Positions 25,479 through 33,945 of a DNA stretch of 64,000 bases are shown here, one piece after another. Location of the stretch: positions 1 to 64,000 of the forward strand of contig DATCKU010000043.1 in assembly GCA_036564245.1 (NCBI GenBank). Direction: 5' to 3'. The stretch's first letter is position 1. Each line of letters begins with the position of its first letter. The notes under the pieces were generated by a model. That model was not told the DNA's origin. It saw only the letters and a list, made by a program, of their open reading frames with translations, and did not search any database. Made by a program: the position numbers and the translations under genes. The DNA is from Thermasporomyces sp036564245 (GTDB taxonomy: Bacteria > Actinomycetota > Actinomycetes > Propionibacteriales > Actinopolymorphaceae).

Positions 25479-26090
25479 TCACCGATGCGTACGAATGCCC
25501 AACGGACGACGTCGCTGGTGTCGGCGACGTGACCGCCCGGGTAGCTCAGGAAGCTTCAGTGCCTTCCGGGCCTCGGCGGCCGACGGACGCGAGGGCTGTG
25601 CCTTCCGGCGGGCGTGGCGGACTCCATGCCGGGTGCGCCACCACAGACCCGGCTTGCCCTCGGTGTCCACGGCGGCGAGAAGCAAGCCGCCGAGCAGACC
25701 GAGGTTTTTGAGGAAATGGACCTGTTGACCCATCCGTTGCGTGGGGTCGTCTTCTTCCCAGTACGCATGGCCGGCCAGGGTCGTCGGGACCATCGAGGCA
25801 GCCAGGATGGTGGCACCGGCCCTGCGCCACTTGCCGGTGGCAAGGGCGAGCCCACCGGCAAGATGCAGGACCCCGTTGAGGCGTACCAAGGTACGCGGGT
25901 TCTCGGGGATCCGTTGCGCGACCTGGTCGGGGACCATGCGTTTCACCGTCGGGACGAGCTGATCGGTGAACGGTTTGGCGCGCGGCACCAGAGGGTCCGG
26001 ATTCCGGACCGCACGGAACCCTTGCACGATGAAGGTGGCGGCGAGCATCGGTCGGGCCAGCATCCTGACGAGCGTCATGTGCTTGGGCAT
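25479..26090 (-). CDS. DoxX-family membrane protein
   Basis: 203 residues with four predicted membrane helices. It opens LARPMLAATFIVQGFRAVRNP, the usual DoxX N-terminus, continues RTLVRLNGVLHLAGGLALATGKWRRAGATILAASMVPTTLAGHAYW, then HFLKNLGLLGGLLLAAVD. The cytoplasmic tail is rich in Arg/Lys. DoxX proteins have been linked to redox complexes with superoxide dismutase in actinobacteria; no such partner is adjacent here. The start could be ATG 26090 or 26078. Confidence 0.82.
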   Translation of the reverse strand: MPKHMTLVRMLARPMLAATFIVQGFRAVRNPDPLVPRAKPFTDQLVPTVKRMVPDQVAQRIPENPRTLVRLNGVLHLAGGLALATGKWRRAGATILAASMVPTTLAGHAYWEEDDPTQRMGQQVHFLKNLGLLGGLLLAAVDTEGKPGLWWRTRHGVRHARRKAQPSRPSAAEARKALKLPELPGRSRRRHQRRRPLGIRTHR

Positions 26091-26272
26091 ACCCGGAACC
26101 CGAGCGGACTAAATGAACCGGGCCCCATGCGGCGGGACGAGGGCGACGCGGGTCCGGCCGGGCCGCGCCACAAGGTCATCCAGCGGCGGCAGGACGAGTG
26201 CCCGACCTTTTCAAACGGGGTCGCTCCGCCTGGATGACCCTGTGGTGCACGGCACGACGGCGGCCGACCCGC

Positions 26273-27619
26273 CTACGGCGTGAGGCGGTGCAGGTCACGG
26301 GGGAACAGCGTGACCTCGCGGATGTTGCTCGCCCCCACGAGCTGGGCCACGAACCGCTCCAAGCCGAACGCGAACCCGCCGTGCGGCGGCATGCCGTACC
26401 GGAAGACCTCGAGGAACGTCGCGTACGACTCCACCGGCAGCCCGCGCTCACGCAACGCCGTGACGTAGTCGTCGTAGCGGTGAAGCCGCTGGCTTCCGCT
26501 CACGAGCTCGACGCCGCGGAATATCAGGTCGAACGAGTTCGAATAGCGCGGGTCGTCCGGTTGCGGATGCGTGTAGAACGCCCGCTTCCTGGTCGGGTAC
26601 CCCACGACGAAGCAGAACTCGCTGCCGTGCTCACGCATCGCCCAGTCGCCGATCGCGCGCTCGTGTGCCGGAGCGAGGTCCGGCTCGTCCGGTGGAGCCC
26701 CGACCAGGCGGAGCGCCTCGGTGAAGTGCAGCACCGGGATCTCGGTGGGCGCGGGCGGTACCTCGATGCCGAGCCGAGAGACCGCCTCCGCTGCGTGCGT
26801 GCGTACCGCATCGAGCATCCCGGCGGCGACCGCGGTGACCACCTCCATGACGTCGCAGTGGTCGTCGATGAAGCCAAGCTCGGCGTCCAGCGACACGATC
26901 TCGGCGAGATGCCGCACCGTGTCGTGCGGCTCGGCCCGAAACACCGGGCCGACCTCGAAGACGCGCTCGAACACCCCGACCAGCATTTGCTTGTACAGCT
27001 GCGGTGACTGGGCGAGGAACGCCGGTCGACCGAAGTAGTCGATGGCGAAGACGTTGGCTCCGCTTTCGGTGGCCGATCCCACGAGCTTCGGAGTCTGCAC
27101 CTCGACGAACTCCCTCGCCGACAACGTCGCACGAAAGCCCGCGAGCGCAGCGGCCGCGATCTCGAACGGCGCGCGCAGCTTGGGGTGTCGCAGGGCGATG
27201 GGCGCATGGTCGAGCAGGGTCGGCAAGGCAGCATTGACACTGGGCCGCCAGAGCTCGATCGGCGGTGTGAGCGCAGGGTCGGTCAGCGGCCGGAAGTCCG
27301 GGTCGACGACTTCGACCCCGCTCGGCGCCTGAGGGTTGGCCACGGCCTGGCCAGTCACCTCGACGACGCTCTCCTCGCCGTACTCCTCCACCCGGTCGAT
27401 CACGGCCGGATCGCGTACGACGATCTGGGCAAGTCCGCTACGGTCACGAAGGATCACGAACGTGACGGACGCAAGGCGCCGGCGGCGGTGGATCCACCCG
27501 GCCAGACGTACCTCCTCGCCGGCCTTGCCGGGAAGCTCTGCGGCGAGGGTACGGGTTGGCAGTCGCGGATCGGTCGGCTTCCGGTGGCCCGAGCTCACGG
27601 TCTGCGCGGTGGATTGCAT
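26273..27619 (-). CDS. aspS: Archaeal-type aspartate--tRNA(Asp/Asn) ligase
   Basis: 448 residues, the short archaeal-type class IIb enzyme without the bacterial GAD insertion. The OB-fold anticodon domain comes first (VRLAGWIHRRRRLASVTFVILRDRSGLAQIVV). Class II motif 2 is FEVGPVFRAEPHDTVRHLAE, and motif 3 is GFAFGLERFVAQLVGASNIREVTLFPRD. Such enzymes charge tRNA-Asp and often tRNA-Asn as well (non-discriminating, coupled to GatCAB). The ATG at 27619 has a very strong GGGAGGTGACC site five bases upstream. Upstream lies a T-box leader, so expression should respond to uncharged tRNA. Whether it is the only AspRS of the genome cannot be seen. Confidence 0.93.
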   Translation of the reverse strand: MQSTAQTVSSGHRKPTDPRLPTRTLAAELPGKAGEEVRLAGWIHRRRRLASVTFVILRDRSGLAQIVVRDPAVIDRVEEYGEESVVEVTGQAVANPQAPSGVEVVDPDFRPLTDPALTPPIELWRPSVNAALPTLLDHAPIALRHPKLRAPFEIAAAALAGFRATLSAREFVEVQTPKLVGSATESGANVFAIDYFGRPAFLAQSPQLYKQMLVGVFERVFEVGPVFRAEPHDTVRHLAEIVSLDAELGFIDDHCDVMEVVTAVAAGMLDAVRTHAAEAVSRLGIEVPPAPTEIPVLHFTEALRLVGAPPDEPDLAPAHERAIGDWAMREHGSEFCFVVGYPTRKRAFYTHPQPDDPRYSNSFDLIFRGVELVSGSQRLHRYDDYVTALRERGLPVESYATFLEVFRYGMPPHGGFAFGLERFVAQLVGASNIREVTLFPRDLHRLTP

Positions 27620-27633
27620 GGTGGTCACCTCCC

Positions 27634-28027
27634 ACAAGCTGCGAGAAAGCCCGACTGGGCTTCGGCGGTTTGCGTCCCCTGGCCGGTGCTCGGTCCGGTG
27701 CGGACGCAAGAACCCGGCCGGCGTGGGCGAGGGGGTCTCGCGGTGCCACCACACCTTCGCCGTCGCACGCGGTCGCGGTACCGCTCGTCGTGGTGCCGCT
27801 CGTGCGACGGCCTCATTGGGGCCCGATGACGGGGGCCAACCGGCGAGGCCTACTGAGCTGCCGCCTGCCGCCGCTCGCTGCGGCGAGCGAGGGAACACCA
27901 GGGCAGACCGTTCTTCCTCGCGGCTCGGGAGGGTCTTCGCATCGGGGCCGAAGGCCGCCTTCTCAGCTACCGGTCGACTCTCTGTGCTTCGGTGATCCCG
28001 TGCTACTCGGCTCCGTCAACGCCGTTG
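27634..28027 (-). promoter_or_regulatory. T-box leader controlling aspS
   Basis: On the minus strand the 390-base leader has the parts of a T-box in the right order. These are the AGTA S-turn at 28007-28004, the AGAGAG bulge at 27983-27978 with GGTAGCTGAGA distal-loop-like sequence after it, and the T-box core TGGTGGCACCGCG at 27751-27739. An AAGCCC-AGTC-GGGCTT hairpin (27662-27647) follows, just before the ribosome binding site. The TGGC of the bulge pairs with GCCA, fitting a G discriminator as in tRNA-Asp and tRNA-Asn. Candidate specifier codons are GAC (27935-27933) or AAC (27912-27910); I could not fold stem I well enough to choose. A TTGCCA-N19-TACGCT promoter at 28064-28034 would start the leader near 28027. 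The downstream hairpin has a weak U-run, so control could be transcriptional or translational. Confidence 0.85.
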
Positions 28028-28033
28028 CGCCCC

Positions 28034-28064
28034 AGCGTACGCGCATACGATGTCGATCTGGCAA
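28034..28064 (-). promoter_or_regulatory. Putative promoter of the aspS T-box transcript
   Basis: TTGCCA (28064-28059) and TACGCT (28039-28034) on the minus strand are separated by 19 bases and lie just upstream of the first conserved T-box element. The boxes are reasonable for a primary sigma factor in a high-GC genome, though the spacing is long. Confidence 0.35.
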
Positions 28065-28141
28065 GGCGATTTGCGACCGAGGGCGTCGGGTCCGGGTACG
28101 GAAGGCGCACCACGCCTGGTCGTGTGGAAGGAGGCCGCAGC

Positions 28142-28879
28142 ATGTGCGGGCGATACTCACTGAGCCGGGATCCTGAGGACCTCGCGCGGGAGTTCGAGGT
28201 CACCAGGGTCGACGTGGACGAAAAGCTCCAACCCGACTACAACGTCGCGCCGACCAAGAACGTCCCGGCCGTGATCGACCGGCTGGAGCGCGACCAGCCC
28301 GAGGACGTGCCGCCCGAACGCCGGCTCCGGCTGGTCAAGTGGGGCCTCGTGCCGTCCTGGGCGAAGGACCCGAAGATCGGGAACCGGTTGATCAACGCTC
28401 GAGTGGAGACAGCGCACGAGAAGCCGGCGTTCCGGCGGGCGTTCGCCTCGCGCCGCTGCCTGTTGCCGGCCGACGGCTACTACGAGTGGTACGGCGAGAA
28501 GAAGGGCAAGAAGCAGCCGTTCTTCATCCATCGCGGGGACGGGGGCATCCTCGCCATGGCCGGGCTGTACGAGATCTGGCGTGACCCGGAGAAGGCCGAC
28601 GACGACCCGGACCGCTTCGTCTGGACCTGCACCGTGCTGACCACGACCGCTGAGGACGAGCTGGGTCGGATACACGACCGGATGCCGCTGCTGGTCGAGC
28701 GCGACCAGTACGCGACCTGGCTCGATCCGCGGATTCGCGACCCGGAGCGGCTGCGGTCGGTGCTGATCCCGGCGGCGCCCGGGCGGCTCCAGGCCTATCC
28801 GGTCTCCACCGCGGTCAACAACGTCCGGAACAACGGCCCCCACCTCATCGAGCCGATCCCGGCCGAGAACGCGCCGTAG
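28142..28879 (+). CDS. SOS response-associated peptidase (SRAP/YedK/HMCES family)
   Basis: 245 residues beginning MCGRYS, so that after removal of Met the catalytic Cys2 is N-terminal, as required to form a thiazolidine crosslink with abasic sites in single-stranded DNA. Other conserved parts are KWGLVPSWAKDPKIGNRLINARVETAHEKPAFR, the RRCLLPADGYYEWYGEKKGKKQPFFI segment and RIHDRMPLLVE with the catalytic His. It shields abasic sites during replication. A strong AAGGAGG lies seven bases upstream of the ATG. It is divergent from the aspS T-box transcript. Confidence 0.93.
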   Translation: MCGRYSLSRDPEDLAREFEVTRVDVDEKLQPDYNVAPTKNVPAVIDRLERDQPEDVPPERRLRLVKWGLVPSWAKDPKIGNRLINARVETAHEKPAFRRAFASRRCLLPADGYYEWYGEKKGKKQPFFIHRGDGGILAMAGLYEIWRDPEKADDDPDRFVWTCTVLTTTAEDELGRIHDRMPLLVERDQYATWLDPRIRDPERLRSVLIPAAPGRLQAYPVSTAVNNVRNNGPHLIEPIPAENAP

Positions 28880-28959
28880 ACCTGGGCCGAGACCGGCCAC
28901 CGGCCGATGCGGGCTGCCGGGTGACACCCGCGCACCAGGTCGGTGCCAGACTGAGCACC

Positions 28960-30807
28960 ATGCCCGAACTGCGGTCGAGGACATCCACGCACGGTCGTAC
29001 GATGGCCGGTGCTCGCGCGCTCTGGCGTGCGACCGGTATGACGGACGACGACTTCGGAAAGCCGATCGTCGCGATTGCCAACAGCTACACCCAGTTCGTA
29101 CCGGGCCACGTCCACCTCAAGGACGTGGGCGAGCTGGTGGCCAACGCGATCGCCGAGGCGGGCGGCGTAGGCCGCGAGTTCAACACGATCGCGGTCGACG
29201 ACGGTATCGCCATGGGACACGGCGGCATGCTCTACTCGCTGCCCAGCCGTGAGCTCATCGCCGACGCGGTCGAGTACATGGTCAACGCCCACTGTGCGGA
29301 CGCTCTGGTCTGCATCTCCAACTGCGACAAGATCACGCCGGGCATGTTGCTCGCTGCGTTGCGCCTCAACATCCCGACCGTGTTCGTCTCCGGCGGACCG
29401 ATGGAGGCCGGCAAGACCGTCGCGGTCGACGGCGTCGTCCGCCAGAAGCTCGACCTGATCGACGCCATGATCGCGTCGTCGGACGAGGCGGTCTCCGACG
29501 ACCGGCTCGCCGAGATCGAGCGGGCGGCCTGCCCGACGTGCGGCTCGTGCTCGGGCATGTTCACGGCCAACTCGATGAACTGCCTCACCGAGGCGATCGG
29601 CCTGGCCCTGCCGGGCAACGGCTCCACGCTGGCCACACACGTGGCGCGCAAGGCGCTGTTCGAGAAGGCAGGTCGCACGGTCGTGGAGATCGCCAAGCGG
29701 TGGTACGAGAACGACGACGCCTCCGTGCTGCCGCGCACCATCGCGAGCCGCGAGGCGTTCGAGAACGCGGTCGCGCTCGACGTGGCGATGGGTGGCTCGA
29801 CCAACACTGTGCTGCACCTGCTCGCCGCCGCTCGGGAGGCCGAGATCGACTTCGGCGTGGGCGACATCGACGCGATCTCCCGCCGGGTGCCGTGCCTTGT
29901 GAAGGTCGCGCCGAACACGCAGAAGTACCACATGGAGGACGTGCACCGAGCCGGTGGCATCCCGGCGATCCTCGGCGAGCTCGACCGGGCGGGCCTGCTC
30001 AACCGCGGCGTCCACGCGGTGCACGCGCCAGACCTCGACAGCTGGCTGTCCACATGGGACGTGCGCGGGGGCAGCCCGTCGCCGGAAGCGGTCGAGCTGT
30101 TCCACGCGGCGCCGGGTGGTGTGCGTACGACCGAACCGTTCTCGACCGCGAACCGCTGGTCCACCCTCGACACCGACCCGGTGAACGGCTGCATCCGCGA
30201 CGTGGCCCACGCCTACACGAGCGACGGCGGACTCGCGATCCTGTACGGCAACCTCGCTCCGGACGGCTGCGTGGTCAAGACGGCCGGCGTCGACCCTGAG
30301 CTGTGGCGCTTCGCCGGACCGGCCAAGGTCTTCGAGTCGCAGGAGGCCGCGGTCGACGCGATCCTCTCCAACCAGATCGTCCCGGGCGACGTCGTGGTGA
30401 TCCGGTACGAGGGCCCGAAGGGCGGCCCGGGCATGCAGGAGATGCTGTATCCGACGTCCTTCCTCAAAGGCCGCGGGTTGGGCAAGGTGTGCGCGCTGAT
30501 CACCGACGGCAGGTTCTCCGGCGGCACGTCCGGCCTCTCGATCGGGCACATCTCGCCCGAGGCCGCGTCGGGTGGGCCGATCGCGTTGGTCGAACCGGGC
30601 GACCGGATCGTCATCGACATCCCGGCCCGCACGATCACCCTCGACGTGCCGGCCGAGGAGCTCGACGCGCGCCGGATCGCGCAGGAGAAGCGTGACCGGC
30701 CGTACACCCCGGTCGGACGCGACCGTCCGGTCTCGGCTGCGCTTCGGGCGTACGCGTCGATGGCGACCTCGGCGAGCGACGGCGGGTACCGACGGGTGCC
30801 CGAATAG
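28960..30807 (+). CDS. ilvD: Dihydroxy-acid dehydratase
   Basis: 615 residues, the long bacterial form. Iron-sulfur ligands are in ISNCDKITPGM and CPTCGSCSGMFTANSMNCLTEA, with the first Cys in the NCDK block. DDGIAMGHGGM, MGGSTNTVLHLLA and the C-terminal LITDGRFSGGTSGLSIGHISPEA complete the signature. It makes 2-oxoisovalerate and 2-oxo-3-methylvalerate for branched amino acid synthesis. ATG 28960 (MPELRSRTSTHGRTMAGARALW) is chosen by similarity; a GTG at 28921 is in frame but without family sequence. It stands alone, with no other ilv genes nearby, apart from an acetolactate-synthase-like gene 6 kb away. Confidence 0.96.
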   Translation: MPELRSRTSTHGRTMAGARALWRATGMTDDDFGKPIVAIANSYTQFVPGHVHLKDVGELVANAIAEAGGVGREFNTIAVDDGIAMGHGGMLYSLPSRELIADAVEYMVNAHCADALVCISNCDKITPGMLLAALRLNIPTVFVSGGPMEAGKTVAVDGVVRQKLDLIDAMIASSDEAVSDDRLAEIERAACPTCGSCSGMFTANSMNCLTEAIGLALPGNGSTLATHVARKALFEKAGRTVVEIAKRWYENDDASVLPRTIASREAFENAVALDVAMGGSTNTVLHLLAAAREAEIDFGVGDIDAISRRVPCLVKVAPNTQKYHMEDVHRAGGIPAILGELDRAGLLNRGVHAVHAPDLDSWLSTWDVRGGSPSPEAVELFHAAPGGVRTTEPFSTANRWSTLDTDPVNGCIRDVAHAYTSDGGLAILYGNLAPDGCVVKTAGVDPELWRFAGPAKVFESQEAAVDAILSNQIVPGDVVVIRYEGPKGGPGMQEMLYPTSFLKGRGLGKVCALITDGRFSGGTSGLSIGHISPEAASGGPIALVEPGDRIVIDIPARTITLDVPAEELDARRIAQEKRDRPYTPVGRDRPVSAALRAYASMATSASDGGYRRVPE

Positions 30808-30857
30808 CGCGACACACGTCGCGCGGGTCGGCCCGGTCGATCTGAGACGATCTTCAC

Positions 30858-31493
30858 ATGATCTGGACGGAACGCCTCGTCGAGACCAGCGAAGGGCCGG
30901 CACGGCTCATCTACAACCGGTCAGGTCGGACGGCCGCCACGCTCGTGCTGGGCCACGGTGCCGGAGGTGGGCCCGACGCCTGGGACCTCGAGACGCTTGC
31001 GTTGGCCCTTCCCGCGTACGACATCACGGTGATCCGCGTCGAGCAGCCGTGGAGGCTGGCCGGCAGGAAGGTCGCGCCCCGTCCGGAGGCTCTGGATCGG
31101 GGGTGGCTCGGCGCACTGGACCATCTCCGCACCCGCCACCCGCTCGTCGTGGGTGGGCGCAGCGCGGGTGCCCGCAGCGCCTGTCGGACCGCTCGGAAGG
31201 CCGGGGCCGTCGCCTGTGTCGCGCTCGCGTTCCCGCTGCACCCTCCGGGCCGACCGGAGAAGTCACGGGCAGACGAGCTCCTCGGTGCGGGAGTCCCGAC
31301 GCTCGTCGTGCAGGGCGAGCGTGATCCCTTCGGGAGGCCGGAGGAGCTGCCCGCTGGCGTGGAGGTGTCGGTCATCCCCGGTGCCGACCACGAGTTCACG
31401 GTGAGGCGCGATGCGCCCGTGAGCCAGACCGACGCCTTGGCGATGGTGGCGGAGTCGGTCGCGGAGTGGATCGTTCGCACCGTCCGTAGGTGA
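30858..31493 (+). CDS. Alpha/beta-hydrolase family protein (KANL3/Tex30-like)
   Basis: 211 residues. It shows LVLGHGAGGGPDAWDLE as the oxyanion strand/loop, the nucleophile elbow GGRSAGAR, PTLVVQGERDPFG with the acid Asp, and PGADHEF with the catalytic His. The dienelactone-hydrolase-like small fold is clear, the substrate is not. It lies 50 bases after ilvD on the same strand and could be co-transcribed. Confidence 0.85.
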   Translation: MIWTERLVETSEGPARLIYNRSGRTAATLVLGHGAGGGPDAWDLETLALALPAYDITVIRVEQPWRLAGRKVAPRPEALDRGWLGALDHLRTRHPLVVGGRSAGARSACRTARKAGAVACVALAFPLHPPGRPEKSRADELLGAGVPTLVVQGERDPFGRPEELPAGVEVSVIPGADHEFTVRRDAPVSQTDALAMVAESVAEWIVRTVRR

Positions 31494-31633
31494 TCAGCCG
31501 ATGATGACTACGCGTGGGCGGCGGCTGTGCCCGATGCGCGGGTTTTCGTCGTGCGTGGGCCGAATCCTGCTCGCGCGAGATGAGCGGCAACGCGGAGCTT
31601 TGTTGCGACGAGAGCTCCGGTTTGCCCGGAACC

Positions 31634-31660
31634 GGGAATGTCGCGCGCCGTCCAGGCGTT
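31634..31660 (+). promoter_or_regulatory. SigR-type (oxidative stress) promoter GGGAAT-N18-GTT
   Basis: GGGAAT at 31634-31639 and GTT at 31658-31660 are separated by exactly 18 bases, the consensus for thiol-stress sigma factor SigR/SigH. It lies 66 bases upstream of the long sigR start, so it is the expected autoregulatory promoter. Confidence 0.75.
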
Positions 31661-31725
31661 GTGCTGGCGGGTAGGGCTACCCAGCCCGGCTGGAGATCGA
31701 GCGAACGATCGCGAAGGAGATCTGC

Positions 31726-32499
31726 GTGACCACTGCCTGCCCCACCCGGCCGCCCTCGAATGGCGCGCGGAGGGACAAGGCCGCAACCTGGGTCGACTGG
31801 AAACCGTCCGATTCAAGCCCCGAGTCCGACGTGTATGCCACAGGGGAGCTATCCTCGCCGGCGATGAAGGTCGTGGCCAAGACCGAGACGCCGGAGGAGC
31901 GGAGCGCCCGTTTCGAGCGAGATGCGCTGCCGTACCTCGATCAGTTGTACAACGCCGCGCTCCGGATGACTCGCAACCCCGCCGACGCTGACGATCTCGT
32001 CCAGGAGACGTTCGCCAAGGCGTTCTCGTCGTTCCACCAGTTCACGGAGGGAACGAACCTCAAGGCTTGGCTGTACCGCATCCTCACCAACACCTTCATC
32101 AACACCTACCGCAAGCGGCAGCGGGAGCCGCAGCGCGCGGCTACCGAGGAGATCGAGGACTGGCAGCTCGCGCGTGCCGAGTCGCACACGTCGGGCGGGC
32201 TGAAGTCCGCCGAGGCCGAGGCGCTGGAGCACCTGCCGGACTCCGACATCAAGGAGGCTCTCCAGCAGGTGCCGGAGGACTTCCGGATGGCGGTCTATCT
32301 CGCAGATGTCGAGGGCTTTTCGTACAAGGAAATAGCCGACATCATGGCTACACCGATCGGAACGGTGATGTCACGCCTTCACCGCGGTCGGCGACAACTA
32401 CGTGTCCTGCTCGATGACTATGCACGTGAGCGAGGGCTCGTTCCGGCGGTCGACGGCAACGACGGCGCGGTCGACGGGAAGGGTGGCAAAGGGACATGA
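31726..32499 (+). CDS. sigR: ECF sigma factor SigR/SigH (thiol-oxidative stress)
   Basis: 257 residues from the GTG at 31726, which has AAGGAGA five bases upstream. The conserved domain begins only at the internal ATG 31864 (MKVVAKTETPEER), giving 211 residues. Region 2 is YLDQLYNAALRMTRNPADADDLVQETFAKAFSSFHQF with NLKAWLYRILTNTFINTYRK, and region 4 is EALQQVPEDFRMAVYLADVEGFSYKEIADIMATPIGTVMSRLHRGR. It directs the response to disulfide stress (thioredoxin, mycothiol genes). The two starts recall Streptomyces SigR and its longer unstable SigR' isoform. RsrA follows with a four-base overlap, and a SigR promoter precedes it. Confidence 0.93.
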   Translation: MTTACPTRPPSNGARRDKAATWVDWKPSDSSPESDVYATGELSSPAMKVVAKTETPEERSARFERDALPYLDQLYNAALRMTRNPADADDLVQETFAKAFSSFHQFTEGTNLKAWLYRILTNTFINTYRKRQREPQRAATEEIEDWQLARAESHTSGGLKSAEAEALEHLPDSDIKEALQQVPEDFRMAVYLADVEGFSYKEIADIMATPIGTVMSRLHRGRRQLRVLLDDYARERGLVPAVDGNDGAVDGKGGKGT

Positions 32500-32777
32500 G
32501 CTGCGGCAAGCCGCACGAGGTGGATTGTGCGGAGGTTTTGGACCGCGTATTCCTGTTCATTGATCGCGAGCTGGATGATGCCGACTGTGCCAAGATCCGG
32601 CAGCATCTGGACGAGTGTGCCCCGTGCCTTGCGGAGTATGACCTCGAGGAGCTCGTGAAGTCGCTGGTGGCGCGTTCGTGTGGCTGTGACAAGCCGCCGG
32701 AGGAATTGCGCCACAAGGTCATGAAACGCATTCGCGAGGTCCGAGAGGAAATGGCGCGCTCGGAAAGCCGGACCTGA
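32496..32777 (+). CDS. rsrA: Mycothiol-system zinc anti-sigma factor RsrA
   Basis: 93 residues. The zinc-binding anti-sigma signature is HLDECAPC (HxxxCxxC) with an upstream Cys-His pair (CGKPHEVDC) and a C-terminal CGC. Oxidation of these cysteines releases SigR. It overlaps the sigR stop by four bases, so the two are made in fixed proportion. Confidence 0.93.
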   Translation: MSCGKPHEVDCAEVLDRVFLFIDRELDDADCAKIRQHLDECAPCLAEYDLEELVKSLVARSCGCDKPPEELRHKVMKRIREVREEMARSESRT

Positions 32778-32885
32778 TCTCACCCAAGCTCTTCTGTCAA
32801 TCGCGGCGAGGTGATGTGGGGGCGCCTTGACCCCCGTACGGCAGCCCGATCACCCATCCCCTCGCTCTCGCCCGTCGGCTTGCTC

Positions 32886-32963
32886 TCAGGAGGCGTTCGG
32901 CCGCTTGCCGTGGTTCGCGCGCTTCTTGCGTCGGGCCTTCTTCTTTCGAGTCCGCTTTGCCAT
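32886..32963 (-). CDS. 50S ribosomal protein bL37 (25 aa)
   Basis: A 26-codon frame encodes a very basic peptide beginning MAKRTRKKKARRKK and ending NHGKRPNAS. This matches the actinobacterial mini ribosomal protein bL37 (MAKRGRKKxDRxxxKANHGKRPN pattern) seen in mycobacterial large subunits. It sits just downstream of, and opposite to, rsrA, where I expect it from other actinobacteria. Only a weak AAAGG site lies nine bases upstream. Its size makes it easy to miss. Confidence 0.85.
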   Translation of the reverse strand: MAKRTRKKKARRKKRANHGKRPNAS

Positions 32964-33945
32964 CGCCTAGGCCTTTCGCTCGTGACTCGCGACTGTCCGT
33001 CTTCGAGGCCGGCCACGGATCTCGTGCCAAGCCCAAGACCATGGCCGGCACCAGACCAAGCTTGGCACATCGTCCGCATCTGTCGCGCGGACCACGACCG
33101 GTCCGCGAGCGTCGTCGAAGCGCCCGCCTCGGCGTCCGGGACCCTTGAACAGAGCCGCGGGTCGCCGCGGAAACGATTGTCGTGCTGAGGTGCAGCTAAA
33201 AAGTGGTTACTCTGCGTATAGATTTTTTGACCGAACTTTGCCACTTACCCGGTCCTTTCGGCGAGTCTCGTTACTCAGAGTGATCGTTCTCGCGCATGTG
33301 TTCTACGGGATTGCCGGTGTCCTCGGGGTGGATCAGGACGAGGGTCGGCAGTCCGGTGCCGTGACGATCGCCAGCACCCGTCTCCCTGCCTACACGCTCT
33401 GTAAGAAGCGTTGTGGTGATCCGTCGAGCTTCGGAACTCGAAGGCTTGCGCGTCCATTACGCAGCGTGTGATACATCGAGGTGCAACTTGCGATTCACGC
33501 GTGAAATACGCAGCAGTCCCTGCTTACGGAAAGTGATCGTCACCCTCTGAAGTCGCCCCTTTCGTCGGGGCTTGACCTTTCCTGGCGTTAGTCGTTGACT
33601 CTTCACCACAACGTTTTCGCGTAACGGGGGAGAGCGAAAACGAGCACCCTCGATCCCGGTGTGTTGTTGGCGGTACGTGTTCACTAATCAATTTTGATGT
33701 TGGCTTCGTGTGCGTATTTCGGCGTGCGGAGTTCGCATCCTGCGATATATCCGTGGGAGGAGGTTAGAAGATGCGCGCTTGCGACAAGGTCCGCGGTGGC
33801 ATTGAGTGGGGCTGAGCGGTGACCTGTCTCGCGAGCTGAGGCGCCCGCAGGGCATGGTCTAGCCTAGCTCGAGACTGCGCCCGCGGCTCTCCGCATCGCT
33901 CGCGAAACGAACGATGACCTGAGGTGTAAGGCAGGTGTTCATCCG
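32964..33945. other. Gene-poor, AT-richer 1-kb region
   Basis: No confident protein gene. The stretch around 33190-33700 is lower in GC than its surroundings. It contains a GCCCC-N7-GGGGC hairpin at 33555-33571 and a GTG-started basic frame on the minus strand (33457-33684, 75 residues, rich in Arg/Lys, no ribosome binding site). It also holds a tiny frame with a strong ribosome binding site (33771-33815, listed separately). I find no riboswitch consensus that fits, including c-di-GMP-I, although HD-GYP genes follow. Confidence 0.5.
33771..33815 (+). CDS. Possible leader peptide or small protein (14 aa)
   Basis: ATG 33771 is preceded by GGGAGGAGG with eight-base spacing, the strongest ribosome binding site in this region. 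The frame reads MRACDKVRGGIEWG and stops. A TATATC box lies just upstream. It could be a leader peptide for the HD-GYP gene 130 bases downstream or an independent small protein. Only the initiation signal supports it. Confidence 0.3.
   Translation: MRACDKVRGGIEWG

Noticed and set aside
33277..33450. Minus-strand peptide-like stretch ending LPTLVLIHPEDTGNPVEHMREN
   Set aside because: The sequence looks protein-like, but there is no start codon before it within the open frame, so it is at best a remnant.
33190..33945. Possible c-di-GMP riboswitch before the HD-GYP genes
   Set aside because: I looked for the conserved CACGCACAGGG and related elements and found none.
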